64,000 nucleotides of DNA from Gracilibacillus orientalis (GCF_900114645.1 NZ_FOTR01000002.1:310001-374000), one strand, 5' to 3'. Counted from the stretch's first letter, positions 1-9,242 are shown. The notes: generated from the letters alone by a model not told the origin. Numbers and translations are program-made.

Positions 1-160
1 CAATCATCCACTTCACTCCTTAACAATTTTGTTAAGTATGCGCTTTCATTTCGTTAAAATGTTAACTGCACACTTACTTAAAAAGCATTATAACATTATT
101 CATTAATAATGTTAATAAATAGAAATAAAAAACTCTACTATTTTCCTTATTTAACTATTT

Positions 161-211
161 AAAAAAGCTAACACATTCACTTCCCTGAAAACGGGAGTAG
201 TTTGTGTTAGC
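161..211 (-). terminator. Rho-independent terminator
   Basis: A perfect 9-bp inverted repeat (gctaacaca / tgtgttagc) encloses a smaller ccc/ggg hairpin. On the minus strand it is followed by a run of six T. It lies just downstream of the MazG-like gene and should end the two-gene minus-strand operon. Confidence 0.85.
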
Positions 212-222
212 CATTTTTCTTT

Positions 223-603
223 TTATTTCCTTATACCAATATCTTTATTTTTCCGTTGTTTCACTTCGTCCATCTTGCTGTAAAAAGCTTGCTCCATATC
301 AATCTCAAAATAATTAGCAAATTTCGTCATATAGGCTAGACAATCCGCTAATTCTTTCCCCATGTCTTCTTTTATATTTGCTTTAGCTATTTCAAAGGAT
401 TCTGCTTCACCTTCTCCTTGATTGATTAATTTATTCGTTTGATTAAATGCTTTTCTTAATTCTTCCGCTACTTCCGCCACCTCTGTCGATAAAAGCATAT
501 AATTATGTAATAACGAAGATTTTGCTTTTTCATAGTGGTCATCACTAATTTCCCAATTCATTTCTTCATGATATTTTTTCATATAGGTTTGTAGCTCTCT
601 CAT
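223..603 (-). CDS. MazG-like nucleotide pyrophosphohydrolase family protein
   Basis: A 126-residue all-alpha protein with the MazG/dUTPase-like metal-binding pattern: an acidic helix EVAEVAEE at about residues 41-48 and a second motif KELADCLAY at about 83-91 (E84, D87). Members of this superfamily hydrolyse nucleoside triphosphates to monophosphate and pyrophosphate, often as house-cleaning enzymes, and bind Mg2+ through these acidic residues. The length fits a single-domain form. The start is preceded by GAGGTG with 6 nt spacing, lying inside the end of the upstream membrane-protein gene. The stop of that gene directly abuts this start, so the two are co-transcribed. The exact substrate cannot be read from sequence. 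Confidence 0.8.
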   Translation of the reverse strand: MRELQTYMKKYHEEMNWEISDDHYEKAKSSLLHNYMLLSTEVAEVAEELRKAFNQTNKLINQGEGEAESFEIAKANIKEDMGKELADCLAYMTKFANYFEIDMEQAFYSKMDEVKQRKNKDIGIRK

Positions 604-1533
604 CTATTTCACCTCATTTGGATAAACTTGTTTTTCATAAACGGTTCCGTCCGTGTATTCAACTTCAGTAACTAACCGCATATTGTCGTATTGTTCAAAT
701 GGTTCGAGATCATATGGTCTGTTTTTTGTTTCTTCATCTCTTAACGTAAATTGCTCTTCTTCAAGTAGTGAATCCTCTTGATATTTCAAAAGGGTTACCT
801 TTTCTACAATATTTTCCTGATTGGATACATTATAATAATAAAAATGAACTCTAACATCATCGTTATTAAAATTCACATTACTAAACAACGAACCGTAGCT
901 TCTCGGTGCTAGGTAATCTAAATGTTCCGATTGTTGTGCACTTTGCTTTACTTGTCCATCATGAGAAACAGACACAAAATAGTTTATTTGATTTTCGGGA
1001 TCTTCTTTTACCGATTCCATCGCTTGTTCGCTAACTTCTACTTGACTAGATGAATTAGAATTTCCACTCGATTCAGAAACACTTACCTGCCATTCTGGTT
1101 TTAACCCCATTTCAACCGGTACATGTACTTGAAACATCCCTTCGCTTTCTTCATTTGCTGGTATTTCTGTAAATTCATCCGTTCCGCCATACTTATAATG
1201 GAACATAACTTCTGCATCCTGATGAAAATCTTTTAGTTGCCAGGAAAAGGTCGCATCCGTGCTGCCATTCTCTTCTACCTGTTTCTTATCTGTTTCCATT
1301 GTGATTGGACTGATCCAGCTTTGCTCTTTAATAAAATCATCCAATTCCTGTCGGATGATGTCAGACTGATTGTTCACATTATTACTTAACATCCTTTGAT
1401 TATCTGTCAGAATACGAATATCTTCCTCCACATTTTTCATGTTAGAAAACATCATGATATTCATAAACAAGCTAACAATTAGGACGATCAGAATAAATAA
1501 CTGAAAACCTTTTATGTATCGTTCTTTCTCCAC
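604..1533 (-). CDS. bitopic membrane protein with extracellular domain, unknown function
   Basis: I do not recognise this 309-residue protein. It has a short basic N-terminus, one hydrophobic segment at about residues 9-30, a short polar heptad-like stretch (about 32-70), then a hydrophilic, probably beta-rich region to the C-terminus. This predicts a type II protein with most of its mass outside the cell. A low-complexity Ser/Asn patch lies near residue 155. The start is GTG, preceded by GGGGGAG at good spacing; an ATG five bases upstream is out of frame. The gene ends exactly where the MazG-like gene starts. The operon diverges from maf. Confidence 0.75.
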   Translation of the reverse strand: MEKERYIKGFQLFILIVLIVSLFMNIMMFSNMKNVEEDIRILTDNQRMLSNNVNNQSDIIRQELDDFIKEQSWISPITMETDKKQVEENGSTDATFSWQLKDFHQDAEVMFHYKYGGTDEFTEIPANEESEGMFQVHVPVEMGLKPEWQVSVSESSGNSNSSSQVEVSEQAMESVKEDPENQINYFVSVSHDGQVKQSAQQSEHLDYLAPRSYGSLFSNVNFNNDDVRVHFYYYNVSNQENIVEKVTLLKYQEDSLLEEEQFTLRDEETKNRPYDLEPFEQYDNMRLVTEVEYTDGTVYEKQVYPNEVK

Positions 1534-1612
1534 TCCATTACTCCCCCTTGTTACCCTTTTAATAAATATTGTAGCATATGAATGAAAAGTTGCTATTTAC
1601 TTTTCGAGGAAT

Positions 1613-1638
1613 TATGATAGTGACAAACAACTATCATA
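1613..1638. promoter_or_regulatory. 8-bp inverted repeat in front of maf
   Basis: tatgatag and ctatcata form a perfect 8-bp inverted repeat separated by 10 nt, between the divergent membrane-protein gene and maf. It overlaps the 5' leader of maf just before its ribosome site (aaagga). It could be an operator or a leader hairpin; no regulator is evident nearby. Confidence 0.3.
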
Positions 1639-1651
1639 AAGGAGCATCGCC

Positions 1652-2218
1652 ATGAATTTAATCTTAGCTTCTTCCTCACCAAGAAGACAGGAATTATTGC
1701 AGCAAGTACATATACCTTTTACCATACGGAAGCCTGATGTCGATGAATCACAAATTACTGCAACGGATCCGGCAGAAAAGGTAGAAGAGCTTGCCAGGTT
1801 AAAAGGAACGCATATACCTATTCAAAATAAAGATGAAGTGATTCTTTCTGCAGATACTGTTGTTTCTTTTCAACAAAGCATTTTCGAAAAGCCGACAGCT
1901 AAACAGGCAGCATATAAAATGATCGAAGCTATGAGCGGTAATAAACATGAAGTATATACCGGTGTGATGCTGCGCTCCTCAGATAAAGAAATGGTATTTG
2001 TTGAAAGCACTACGGTGGAATTCTGGCCATTAACTGAAGAAGAGATCATTTCATATATCGAAACAGATGAACCCTATGATAAAGCTGGCGGCTATGGGAT
2101 TCAAAGTGTCGGTGCGATGTTTGTAAAAGAGATTATCGGCGACTACTATAATGTTGTCGGTTTGCCAATTTCGCGTGTTGTAAGAGAATTAGCACATTTT
2201 CAGATCTTCCCTCGATAA
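1652..2218 (+). CDS. maf: Maf nucleoside triphosphate pyrophosphatase
   Basis: The 188-residue protein carries the Maf signature at its N-terminus (LASSSPRR, residues 5-12), the catalytic-site SADTVV near 66-71 and the KAGGYGIQ motif near 144-151. Maf proteins hydrolyse dTTP, UTP and modified pyrimidine NTPs to monophosphates and are linked to septum arrest when overproduced (B. subtilis Maf). Length is normal for the family. The start has an AAAGGA site 8 nt upstream. In B. subtilis maf neighbours radC and mreBCD; here it stands alone between a divergent operon and a terminator, so the locus is rearranged. Confidence 0.95.
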   Translation: MNLILASSSPRRQELLQQVHIPFTIRKPDVDESQITATDPAEKVEELARLKGTHIPIQNKDEVILSADTVVSFQQSIFEKPTAKQAAYKMIEAMSGNKHEVYTGVMLRSSDKEMVFVESTTVEFWPLTEEEIISYIETDEPYDKAGGYGIQSVGAMFVKEIIGDYYNVVGLPISRVVRELAHFQIFPR

Positions 2219-2280
2219 TGTAAGATTTTAGCATCGTGAGAGAAATAATACATTTTACATTTCATACGTTACCTCAACAA

Positions 2281-2310
2281 GGAAAGTGATGGCACTTTCC
2301 TCTTTTTTTT
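2281..2310 (+). terminator. Rho-independent terminator of maf
   Basis: A perfect 8-bp stem (ggaaagtg / cactttcc) with a 4-nt loop is followed by tctttttttt. It is 62 nt after the maf stop codon. Confidence 0.92.
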
Positions 2311-2462
2311 GCAAAAAAACGTTTACATGTATATATTCTGTTAAAAATCTTAGAAAACAATGGAATAATGAGTCAAAAGTATGTTATTTTAAATGTTGTT
2401 GGTTTAGGTACAAATACCTTATTAAACGATATATATAATTCAAACTTCATGGAGGTTAACAA

Positions 2463-3440
2463 ATGAGAAATTGGACTTTAGTATTATTTTTGTCTCTTAT
2501 TATGATGATAACAGGCTGTTCAGAACAAAACACATCATCAACTATCGATGACAACGTTAAAATAGGCGTTATGTTATCGGACGTCGGACTTGGTGATCAG
2601 TCATTCAGTGACTCTGCATTTTATGGTTTAGAACAAGCACGTGATGAATTAGGAGTACTGTTTGATTATCGTGAATTGGCGGATGTAGGTGACTATCAAA
2701 CTGGATTAACACAATTAATTGAGGAAGGTAATGATTTAATTATCGGTCTCGGATATATGATTGAAGAAGATTTAATTAAAGTCGCGGAAGAATATCCTGA
2801 TCAACAGTTCGTTATCGTTGATAGTGTAATAGATTTACCAAATGTCACTAGTGTAAACTTTAAGGAACACGAGGGAAGCTTCCTGATCGGAGCGTTAGCG
2901 GGCATGAAGACCGAATCTGATGTTGTCGGATTTGTTGGAGGTGAGGATACTCCGCTTATTCGCAAATTTTTAAATGGCTATAAACAAGGAGTCGCTGCTA
3001 CAAATCCTGATGCAACAGTATTAGAACAGTTTGCGGGGGATTTTGGTGATGATCAGCTGGGTGAGGAAATTGCAGCTGAATTAATCGAAGAAGGTGCAGA
3101 TTATATCTATCCATCGGCAGGCTTCACAGGAGTTGGGGTAATCAAACAAGCACAAGAAGAAGGCATTTATTCATTTGGTGTCGACTCAGATCAATATTAC
3201 TTAGGTGAAGATACGGTCGTAACATCTATGATGAAAAATATTGATGTGGCGATGTACAGATTGGCAACCGAACTCGTTGAAAATGGTGAACTCACCAGTG
3301 AAAATCTAGAATTAGGTTTGAGTGATGATGGGGTGGGATTAGCTCCTATTCGTGTTCTTTCTCTCACATCAGATCAAGAAGAGCAGCTAAACGAGCTGAC
3401 AGACGATATTACCTCTAATGAGATTACAGTGAACGAATAA
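2463..3440 (+). CDS. BMP-family (PnrA/Med-like) substrate-binding lipoprotein
   Basis: A 325-residue lipoprotein with a signal peptide and lipobox ITGC (Cys about 19). The mature part is a periplasmic-binding fold of the basic-membrane-protein family: an N-terminal KIGVMLSD strand, an acidic hinge and late SFGVDSDQYY. BMP proteins are usually nucleoside receptors of ABC importers, and B. subtilis Med is a membrane-attached relative that affects comK. No permease or ATPase gene is next to it. Instead the stop is followed 9 nt later by a chemotaxis receptor. This suggests that it presents ligand to that receptor; the ligand is unknown. Ribosome site GGAGG lies 8 nt before ATG. A CGATAT box at 2427-2432 resembles the -10 of sigma-D promoters, but no matching -35 is seen. 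Confidence 0.85.
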   Translation: MRNWTLVLFLSLIMMITGCSEQNTSSTIDDNVKIGVMLSDVGLGDQSFSDSAFYGLEQARDELGVLFDYRELADVGDYQTGLTQLIEEGNDLIIGLGYMIEEDLIKVAEEYPDQQFVIVDSVIDLPNVTSVNFKEHEGSFLIGALAGMKTESDVVGFVGGEDTPLIRKFLNGYKQGVAATNPDATVLEQFAGDFGDDQLGEEIAAELIEEGADYIYPSAGFTGVGVIKQAQEEGIYSFGVDSDQYYLGEDTVVTSMMKNIDVAMYRLATELVENGELTSENLELGLSDDGVGLAPIRVLSLTSDQEEQLNELTDDITSNEITVNE

Positions 3441-3449
3441 GGAGAAAGG

Positions 3450-5099
3450 ATGACACACATGCATTTAAGACGAAAATTAAGATTAAACTCTTTATTACCT
3501 TTGATTATCGCCTGTATCATTATCGGATTTATAGCATTTCAAATGACACAAATTCATTCTTCCGATAATGAAAATGTCGAACAGCTTGTAGATGTCGAAA
3601 AATTAAATAGTGCGGTAATTTCTGTTGAGCAAGGTTTAAGCAGTTTTTCTTTAAATAAAACAGATGCAGACGCACAATCTGTGAGAAATAGCATACAGAA
3701 AAGCCTCGATATTTTAACCGAGTTATCAAATACTGATAGAGCAGAAAAGCAATTACTGAAAGTTGAAGAAAAATTAGACACATTAGAAACTGAAGTTACA
3801 GTAGCTTTAGATGAAAAAGATGCAGCAGAGGCGAAACGACAATCAATTCGAACTCGCGGTATTCAAAACGATATTTACTTATTACAATTAATCATAGATG
3901 AAAACTATCAAATGGCACAACAAGATCTAGATACAAAGATTAATTCGATCATCATTTTCACGATTGTCTCAGGGATTGTTTTACTACTAGGTACAGGAAG
4001 CTTTTCATTTATCATGACAAATCGGATCGTTAGACCAATTTATACACTTACTGATCATGCTGATGCTATCTCAAATGGTGATCTTACCCGAACAATTGAG
4101 CAAACATCACGCAAAGATGAAATTGGACAGTTACATAATAGTTTCGTCCGCATGAATCAAGATTTGAAAGAATTAATTGCCAATGTATTGGATACAGCGC
4201 AAAGTGTCGCTGCTTCTGCTGAGCAACTAAGTGCTAATGCAGATGAAACAACGACAGCCACCGAACAAATCGCCAATACGATTCAAGAAGTATCGGATGG
4301 ATCTGAAAAACAACTGGACAATGTGGAACAATCTAGTCAAAATGTGACGCAAATTTCAGAAGATATTGAATCTATCTCAACTCGTATTACACGCGCATCA
4401 GAGTCTTCCAACCATGCATCTGTGCAATCTGAGCATGGAATGGATACCGTCAAACGTGTGAGTGAGCAGATGGCAATCATCAATCGAAATACCGAAGATA
4501 CTGGTCAAGTAATCGAAGGTTTAAATAATCATTCACAGGAAATTAATAAAATTGTCGATATGATAACCAATATCGCAGAGCAAACCAACTTACTCGCCTT
4601 AAACGCAGCAATTGAGGCTGCACGTGCTGGCGAACATGGAAAAGGTTTTGCCGTTGTAGCTGATGAGGTTAGAAAATTAGCCGAAGAATCCGGTCAGTCC
4701 GCACGTCAGATCAATGAACTAATTACGGTAATGCAACAAACAACCGGTCAAGCCGTAGAATCAATGGAAGTGGGAAATGAAGCAGTTAAACAAGGTTCCT
4801 CTCTGGTATCTGAAACGAGCGATGCATTCGGAAATATTACAAAAGTTGTCTCAGATGTCCAGGATAGAATGAGTGAAGTAACAACTTCTCTGGATCAGAT
4901 GAAAGACAATAACCAGACACTAGTTACATCCATGAATAATGTATCGTCCATTACAGAAAAGACTGCCCATCATTCTCAAGAAGTTGCTAGTGCAACGGAG
5001 GAACAAACGGCATCTATTCAAGAAGTATCTTCCGCTACCAAAGTATTAGCAGAAATGGCACAAGAATTACAAGACAAAGTGAGTCGATTTAGAATCTAG
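3450..5099 (+). CDS. methyl-accepting chemotaxis protein
   Basis: The 549-residue receptor has TM1 at about residues 13-31, a short helical extracellular domain (about 32-165), TM2 at about 166-189, a HAMP domain (about 190-243) and a long cytoplasmic coiled coil. The highly conserved signalling hairpin ([18 protein letters not shown]..., about 377-408) binds CheA/CheW. The small four-helix-type sensor has no recognisable ligand pocket, which fits indirect sensing through the upstream binding lipoprotein. The two genes form an operon (9-nt gap) closed by a strong terminator. The annotated ATG has GGAG only 5 nt upstream; an ATG nine bases later is equally possible. Confidence 0.95.
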   Translation: MTHMHLRRKLRLNSLLPLIIACIIIGFIAFQMTQIHSSDNENVEQLVDVEKLNSAVISVEQGLSSFSLNKTDADAQSVRNSIQKSLDILTELSNTDRAEKQLLKVEEKLDTLETEVTVALDEKDAAEAKRQSIRTRGIQNDIYLLQLIIDENYQMAQQDLDTKINSIIIFTIVSGIVLLLGTGSFSFIMTNRIVRPIYTLTDHADAISNGDLTRTIEQTSRKDEIGQLHNSFVRMNQDLKELIANVLDTAQSVAASAEQLSANADETTTATEQIANTIQEVSDGSEKQLDNVEQSSQNVTQISEDIESISTRITRASESSNHASVQSEHGMDTVKRVSEQMAIINRNTEDTGQVIEGLNNHSQEINKIVDMITNIAEQTNLLALNAAIEAARAGEHGKGFAVVADEVRKLAEESGQSARQINELITVMQQTTGQAVESMEVGNEAVKQGSSLVSETSDAFGNITKVVSDVQDRMSEVTTSLDQMKDNNQTLVTSMNNVSSITEKTAHHSQEVASATEEQTASIQEVSSATKVLAEMAQELQDKVSRFRI

Positions 5100-5139
5100 A
5101 AAAAAGTCGCTATACATGGTTCACTTTTGAAGGAAAGTA

Positions 5140-5182
5140 AACAGCATGCCAGTCACATCGGTGATGGGCATGCTGTTTTTTC
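5140..5182 (+). terminator. Rho-independent terminator of the receptor operon
   Basis: An 11-bp perfect stem (aacagcatgcc / ggcatgctgtt) with an inner tcac/gtga stem is followed by a run of T. Confidence 0.9.
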
Positions 5183-5300
5183 ATTGCAAGTAAAAAAAAG
5201 CATCTATCATCACAAGCAGATCTACTGTTTAATTGGGATATTTTAGGTCGTGTGTTATGATTATGATAATGCATTGTGAAGAAGTATGGAGGGTAAATGT

Positions 5301-5936
5301 TTGTATTTAATTGAAGGAAGTATATTTATGGCGCTTGGAATGATATTGTATTTAGTTGGGCGAGGTATTTTAATTGGAATTAGATATAAAAACAACAAAC
5401 AAATATATTGGTTAAAAGAGAGTATAGGCTTTCTTTTTATGTTATATATTTGCATGGTCGTTCCTTTGACTTTATTTCCGATACCGGTAGGGTTTGCTTA
5501 TGATTTGGGAAATAATTTTCATTCATTAAATCTTATCCCCCTAAAATTAATTATAGATGATATTAGCCAAATAGGTATTGCTTACGGTGGAGATGTTCCA
5601 TTTATGATTAGACAAATTGCAAGAAATGTAGGTGGCAATATTTTATTACTAATGCCTTTGGCCTTTTTGGCTCCAATACTATGGGATAAATTTAAGTCTT
5701 TTAGACGTATTCTGTTATTAGGATTTGGTGTATCAATCAGTATTGAAATTGTTCAATTTATAGGACCAACAGCAGCTGGTTGGGGACGAGTTACTGATAT
5801 TGATGATGTCATCTTAAATGTGTTAGGTGTCATGATTGGATACCTTATTTATAAGTTGACTTTTAAAATAGTGGACACATTTCAAATTGGAGCATTACAA
5901 AAGTTGAATGCTGGTCTGATCGATAACAATAATTGA
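5301..5936 (+). CDS. VanZ-family membrane protein
   Basis: A 211-residue integral membrane protein with about five hydrophobic segments and the VanZ-like core: LFPIP near the first loop, NLIPL, RNVGGNILLLMPL, then SIEIVQF and DIDDVILNVLG. VanZ of enterococci gives low-level teicoplanin resistance; the function of most chromosomal homologues is unknown. Three in-frame starts compete. ATG 5286 has no ribosome site. TTG 5301 sits 8 nt after GGAGGG and is chosen here. ATG 5328 has AAGGA 9 nt upstream. The gene stands alone and converges with the decayed hydrolase. Confidence 0.8.
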   Translation: MYLIEGSIFMALGMILYLVGRGILIGIRYKNNKQIYWLKESIGFLFMLYICMVVPLTLFPIPVGFAYDLGNNFHSLNLIPLKLIIDDISQIGIAYGGDVPFMIRQIARNVGGNILLLMPLAFLAPILWDKFKSFRRILLLGFGVSISIEIVQFIGPTAAGWGRVTDIDDVILNVLGVMIGYLIYKLTFKIVDTFQIGALQKLNAGLIDNNN

Positions 5937-5959
5937 GTAAAATTATTATTTTATTGAGC

Positions 5960-6442
5960 TTACGTTACATTGGGACACTTCTCACGTTGACGTTTCGTTC
6001 CCTCTTCCAATGTTTCACCACCACCAGCTAACAAAATAACGCCACCTACATCAACTTGAGTAGCAACTGCTGTCGCAATCATTGTTCCTTCACTATGTCC
6101 TAACAACAACACTTTATCAATGACAGGTAGATCATTTTTAATATACTGAATTGCAGCTTGCACGTCTTCTATTCCATCATGTAATCCAGTTCGGAGGTGA
6201 TCCCCATCACTTTTCCCTACTCCTCGCTTGTCATAGCGAAGTGTTGTATAGCCTAAACTGACAAGAAAATCCGACAACTCCTGATAAATGTTAAAATCCA
6301 TTCCTTTTTTGTCTGCATTACCATCTCTATCCACTTTCCCTGAACCTGGAATCATTACAATCGCTATATGCTGATCGTCTTGTTCCGGCATTGTTAATGT
6401 GCCTGCTAGTGTCACACTACTCTTAATCTTGATTTCTTTCAT
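5960..6442 (-). pseudogene. truncated alpha/beta hydrolase
   Basis: The reading frame encodes the N-terminal half of an alpha/beta hydrolase of the dienelactone-hydrolase/acyl-peptidase type. Visible are an oxyanion-loop region MIPGSGKVDRDGN, the LRYDKRGVGKSDG segment and the nucleophile elbow GHSEG. It stops about 40 residues after the elbow, so the catalytic Asp and His and the cap region are missing; intact relatives run to about 300 residues. The start used is the ATG 9 nt after GGAG, 1 nt beyond the stop of the broken regulator gene upstream. The 3' end was probably lost by deletion. A stable 160-residue product without activity is possible but unlikely. Confidence 0.75.
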
Positions 6443-6443
6443 C

Positions 6444-6882
6444 TCACTCATCTCCTTTTTCCGGTAAAATGATAGTGGTGACCTTCCGTTTAGTACGCTC
6501 TTCACTTGGCTCTAATCTTCGATACTTCTCATAGACGCTTCGTAATTCATGAATCATGTCCTGAAATTCAGCATCTGACAGATAATACATTGCCTGCCGG
6601 TAGCTAACCCCGTCTTCTAAAAGATTAAAATTTTCACGTTCTAGGTATCTTCCAAAATCATGTGCGATGTTCGAAATGAATTGGGTAAATAAATCTAAAT
6701 GCTCATCCTTGGACAGTGATCATTCCCAAGTCATGAAGATAATTAATGTGTCGGTACAATGTAGCGTGGGGAATATTAGGTAAACACTCAGAAAGTTGCG
6801 ATGGTGTTAACTGTTTGCCACTCACTAACGCTTGAATGATTTCCATTCGGACAGGATGCAAAAGTTTTTTCCAATTTTTCAT
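6444..6882 (-). pseudogene. broken ArsR-like helix-turn-helix regulator
   Basis: The first 59 codons (from ATG 6882, 8 nt after AAAGGA) encode a winged helix: LLHPVRMEIIQALVSGKQLT, then ATLYRHINYLHDLGMI. They run into TGA at 6703. The C-terminal part continues immediately in the +1 frame (KDEHLDLFTQFISNIAHDFG ... EKYRRLEPSEERTKRK) and ends at 6444, one base before the hydrolase start. From my knowledge of this type of Bacillus regulator, the roughly 40-residue linker between the helices is missing, so the lesion looks like an internal deletion that shifted the frame. Together with the truncated hydrolase this is a decaying two-gene operon. Confidence 0.75.
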
Positions 6883-6905
6883 ATTTATCATCCTTTAATT
6901 TTATT

Positions 6906-6937
6906 ATTATTTTTAATAATTAATATCATTTTTGATA
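6906..6937. promoter_or_regulatory. two AT-rich palindromes upstream of the broken regulator
   Basis: attatt-ttt-aataat (6906-6920) and tatca-tttt-tgata (6924-6937) are two adjacent perfect inverted repeats just upstream of the regulator start. They are plausible autoregulatory operator half-sites for an ArsR-type dimer, but AT-rich DNA makes chance palindromes common. Confidence 0.3.
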
Positions 6938-6947
6938 ATAATCAAGT

Positions 6948-6977
6948 AAAAAAAGAGTCCAAATTAAATTTGGGCTC
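6948..6977 (-). terminator. terminator of the SRPBCC gene
   Basis: On the minus strand, gagcccaaat and atttggactc form a stem (one mismatch) followed by seven T. The stem overlaps the stop codon of the SRPBCC gene. Confidence 0.8.
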
Positions 6978-7455
6978 ATTGTTCTCCTTGTTTGAAGGTT
7001 TCTTGATAGTACTCACGCAATTCTTCTGCATTGTCCCTCCACTCTACTGGTTCGCCGTATACAAGTTGTTGGAATACATCAAGGCACCTATGCCAACCTG
7101 TTGCCATGTACATCGCCATAGAGGCATCATCGAAGGAATGTCTGAATGTAAAAACAAAGCCGTTTTCTTTCTCTGCTATCCTCATATCTAGTAAATCGTC
7201 TACCTTTTTGAAAACGAATGTGTGAGGTGCTGCTAACTCGATGATTTCTCCTTCGTATAGGGAACCTTCACCATCATCAAACTTCAGCCTACCACCAATT
7301 TTTACCTCCATCTCTTTTGTTGCGAATGGATACCATTGTGTAAAAGAATCGGGGTCGATTAAGATTTCAAATACTTTTTCCGGAGAAAACGGAAGTTCAC
7401 GTTCAAATGTTAAGGTGTAGCGTCCATTATTTTGACTGAGTTTACCATAATTCAT
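6976..7455 (-). CDS. SRPBCC (AHSA1-like) protein
   Basis: The 159-residue protein shows the START/Bet v 1-type fold used by Activator-of-Hsp90-like proteins: RELPFSPEKVFEIL near residue 18, DPDSFTQWYPF, then GGRLKFDDGEGSLYEGEIIEL and a C-terminal helix with GWHRCLDVFQQLV. Bacterial members bind small hydrophobic ligands, and their role is rarely known. An excellent GGAGG site precedes ATG by 8 nt. Upstream (7456-7929) is a long non-coding stretch. The gene has its own terminator. Confidence 0.85.
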   Translation of the reverse strand: MNYGKLSQNNGRYTLTFERELPFSPEKVFEILIDPDSFTQWYPFATKEMEVKIGGRLKFDDGEGSLYEGEIIELAAPHTFVFKKVDDLLDMRIAEKENGFVFTFRHSFDDASMAMYMATGWHRCLDVFQQLVYGEPVEWRDNAEELREYYQETFKQGEQ

Positions 7456-7929
7456 TGAAATAACCTCCTTTTGAGTGCTATTTTAGCATAATAATTATTA
7501 TTCTACATTGACTAGTTTCCATCTTCATACTATGCTTATTGCTAAATATTACAAATAAGAGGTGTTGTTCTATGAATCCATTGGTGGATTGCCCGATTTA
7601 GTTGAAAGTTTAGGTTGGAAAAGGGATGGAATACTCATTTTTATCATTTACTCCGTTTATTTCGATAACGGGTTGCCCTATTAACTTGAGGCCACTGAAA
7701 AAGTCATTTAAATTGGAAACAGAGCAAACATTTTTATAATATCAAAGAAAGTCCCTCCGTTTTTTTGTAAAATGGAAGTACTGCATAAAAAGTGTCGGAT
7801 TGGATGCTTGACCGTCAATTATCAATGGACATAAATCAATAGGGTGGCTTTGTAACCCTAACAATGGGGATCTTACGGACGATTAGCACTGTGATTCACT
7901 GTGATTTATAATGAAAGGAAGTGTACACT
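7456..7929. other. 474-nt stretch without an intact gene
   Basis: I see no intact gene here. From 7562 to 7684 on the plus strand there is a 40-codon open frame, preceded by AAGAGG but without a well-spaced start (it reads ...GGLPDLVESLGWKRDG...). It may be a gene remnant. A tandem 10-bp repeat (cactgtgatt twice, 7887-7906) lies before the GNAT ribosome site. The rest has no hairpin or promoter I can defend. Confidence 0.4.
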
Positions 7930-8496
7930 ATGGAAGTGGAAGACGTATTCAGTCATTTGCCAACACTAGAAACGAAACGATTATTATTAAGACAAGTATC
8001 ATTAGATGATGTTCATGATATCTATGCCTATGGGTCTAATGAGGAAGTATCTAAATATGTAACATGGGAAACGCACAAATCTTTAGATGAAACACAAGCG
8101 TTTGTTGAATATATCATGAGCAGATATAAAAGTAACTCCATTGCACCATGGGCAATTGAATTGAAAAAAAATCACAAGATGATAGGCACGATCGATTTCG
8201 TGTCATGGGATACCTATCAACATATAGCAGAAGTCGGTTATGTGATCTCTCAAAACTATTGGAGCAAAGGAATTGTCACGGAAGCTGCCAAAGAAATTAT
8301 TAAATTTGGTTTTAATCATATGGACTTAGAACGGATTCAGGCAAAATGTTTAGTAGAAAACATCGGTTCAGCAAGAGTTATGGAGAAAGCAGGTATGACG
8401 TTTGAAGGAGTTTTGAGGAAAGCAATATATGGAAAAGGAAAGCATTGGGATATAAAGATATATTCGATTTTGAGAGAAGAATTTGCAGCACAATAA
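7930..8496 (+). CDS. GNAT acetyltransferase, RimJ/RimL type
   Basis: A 188-residue protein with the GNAT fold of ribosomal-protein N-acetyltransferases: LETKRLLLRQVSLDD at the start, GTIDFVSWDTYQHIAEVGYVI in the middle, the acetyl-CoA loop NYWSKGIVTEA, and the final VMEKAGMTFEGVLRKA. It transfers an acetyl group from acetyl-CoA to an amine; the substrate is unknown. The start chosen is ATG, 8 nt after AAAGGAAG; an in-frame GTG nine bases earlier overlaps the ribosome site. It stands alone. Confidence 0.88.
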   Translation: MEVEDVFSHLPTLETKRLLLRQVSLDDVHDIYAYGSNEEVSKYVTWETHKSLDETQAFVEYIMSRYKSNSIAPWAIELKKNHKMIGTIDFVSWDTYQHIAEVGYVISQNYWSKGIVTEAAKEIIKFGFNHMDLERIQAKCLVENIGSARVMEKAGMTFEGVLRKAIYGKGKHWDIKIYSILREEFAAQ

Positions 8497-8497
8497 T

Positions 8498-8545
8498 AGG
8501 GAAAGTAGCTTGTTAATCAATCTGCTTCCCCCTTTTGGCTTTTTT
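8498..8545 (+). terminator. probable terminator of the GNAT gene
   Basis: gggaa-gtag and ctgcttccc pair with one bulge, and the sequence continues into a pyrimidine-rich stretch with a T run. Confidence 0.6.
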
Positions 8546-8615
8546 GGTGTAACTTTTCATTTAAAGCTAAAGCACTTATTCATTAAGTGTGATTTATTCA
8601 ATGCATGTTCAATGA

Positions 8616-9242
8616 TTATTCAATTTCCGTGTTCTTGATGAGCTGGAGAGCTTTCGGTTGCTTACCATTTTCGAGTTCGTGGCGGATTAATTTAGCACAT
8701 TCATCTGAACTGAAAACCGAGGTATCAACTTCCATGTCATAGATACCTGGATCATGGACCAGTTTCTGCCATAAAGCAACTGGCTTAGGCACCGTACCAT
8801 CAGTGTTGTAACCAACATTCCATGTCTTCATTCTTCGTTCCATAACGACATCAATCGGGCAACGTACTCCTACAAACATAACAGGAAGCCCATCCAGTAT
8901 ACGGGCGCAGTCTGTAAGGATTCTTAGTGGAGCTGAATATCCGTCATGATGCCCTACATCCACCACAACATTTAGTCCTAAACGACTGAATTGTGAAATT
9001 GCCTCATACATCGCTCGATACATTACTTTTATAACCGGTTCAAGTTCAGGTATTTCACCACCAGGTCGTAAACCAATTCCCGGCCGAAAACGTTCTGGGG
9101 TCATCTGCATGAACTGATCAACCCCTAAATTCATCCACACACCTTCATATGTTTTCTGAATTATAGAGGCTATACTAGACTTCCCTGATCTCGGGGTACC
9201 ATTTAGAATAATAATAGTTCCAAGTTTATCTACTTCTAACAT
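8616..9242 (-). CDS. chloramphenicol phosphotransferase-like P-loop kinase
   Basis: A 208-residue kinase of the CPT family. The Walker A motif is GTPRSGKSS (residues 15-23). It is followed by MNLGVDQFM, the VVVDVGHHDG strand corresponding to the catalytic-Asp region, and VGVRCPIDVVMERR. The order and spacing match chloramphenicol 3-O-phosphotransferase of Streptomyces venezuelae. Chromosomal homologues in Bacillota are common and mostly untested, so antibiotic resistance is possible but not shown. Start ATG follows AGGAGG with 9 nt spacing. Confidence 0.82.
   Translation of the reverse strand: MLEVDKLGTIIILNGTPRSGKSSIASIIQKTYEGVWMNLGVDQFMQMTPERFRPGIGLRPGGEIPELEPVIKVMYRAMYEAISQFSRLGLNVVVDVGHHDGYSAPLRILTDCARILDGLPVMFVGVRCPIDVVMERRMKTWNVGYNTDGTVPKPVALWQKLVHDPGIYDMEVDTSVFSSDECAKLIRHELENGKQPKALQLIKNTEIE

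Noticed and set aside
2425-2432. AACGATAT as a sigma-D -10 before the receptor operon
   Set aside because: The CGATAT core fits, but no TAAA-type -35 is found at the right distance.
7456-7929. Insertion-sequence remnant
   Set aside because: Terminal inverted repeats, target duplication and transposase fragments are not visible.
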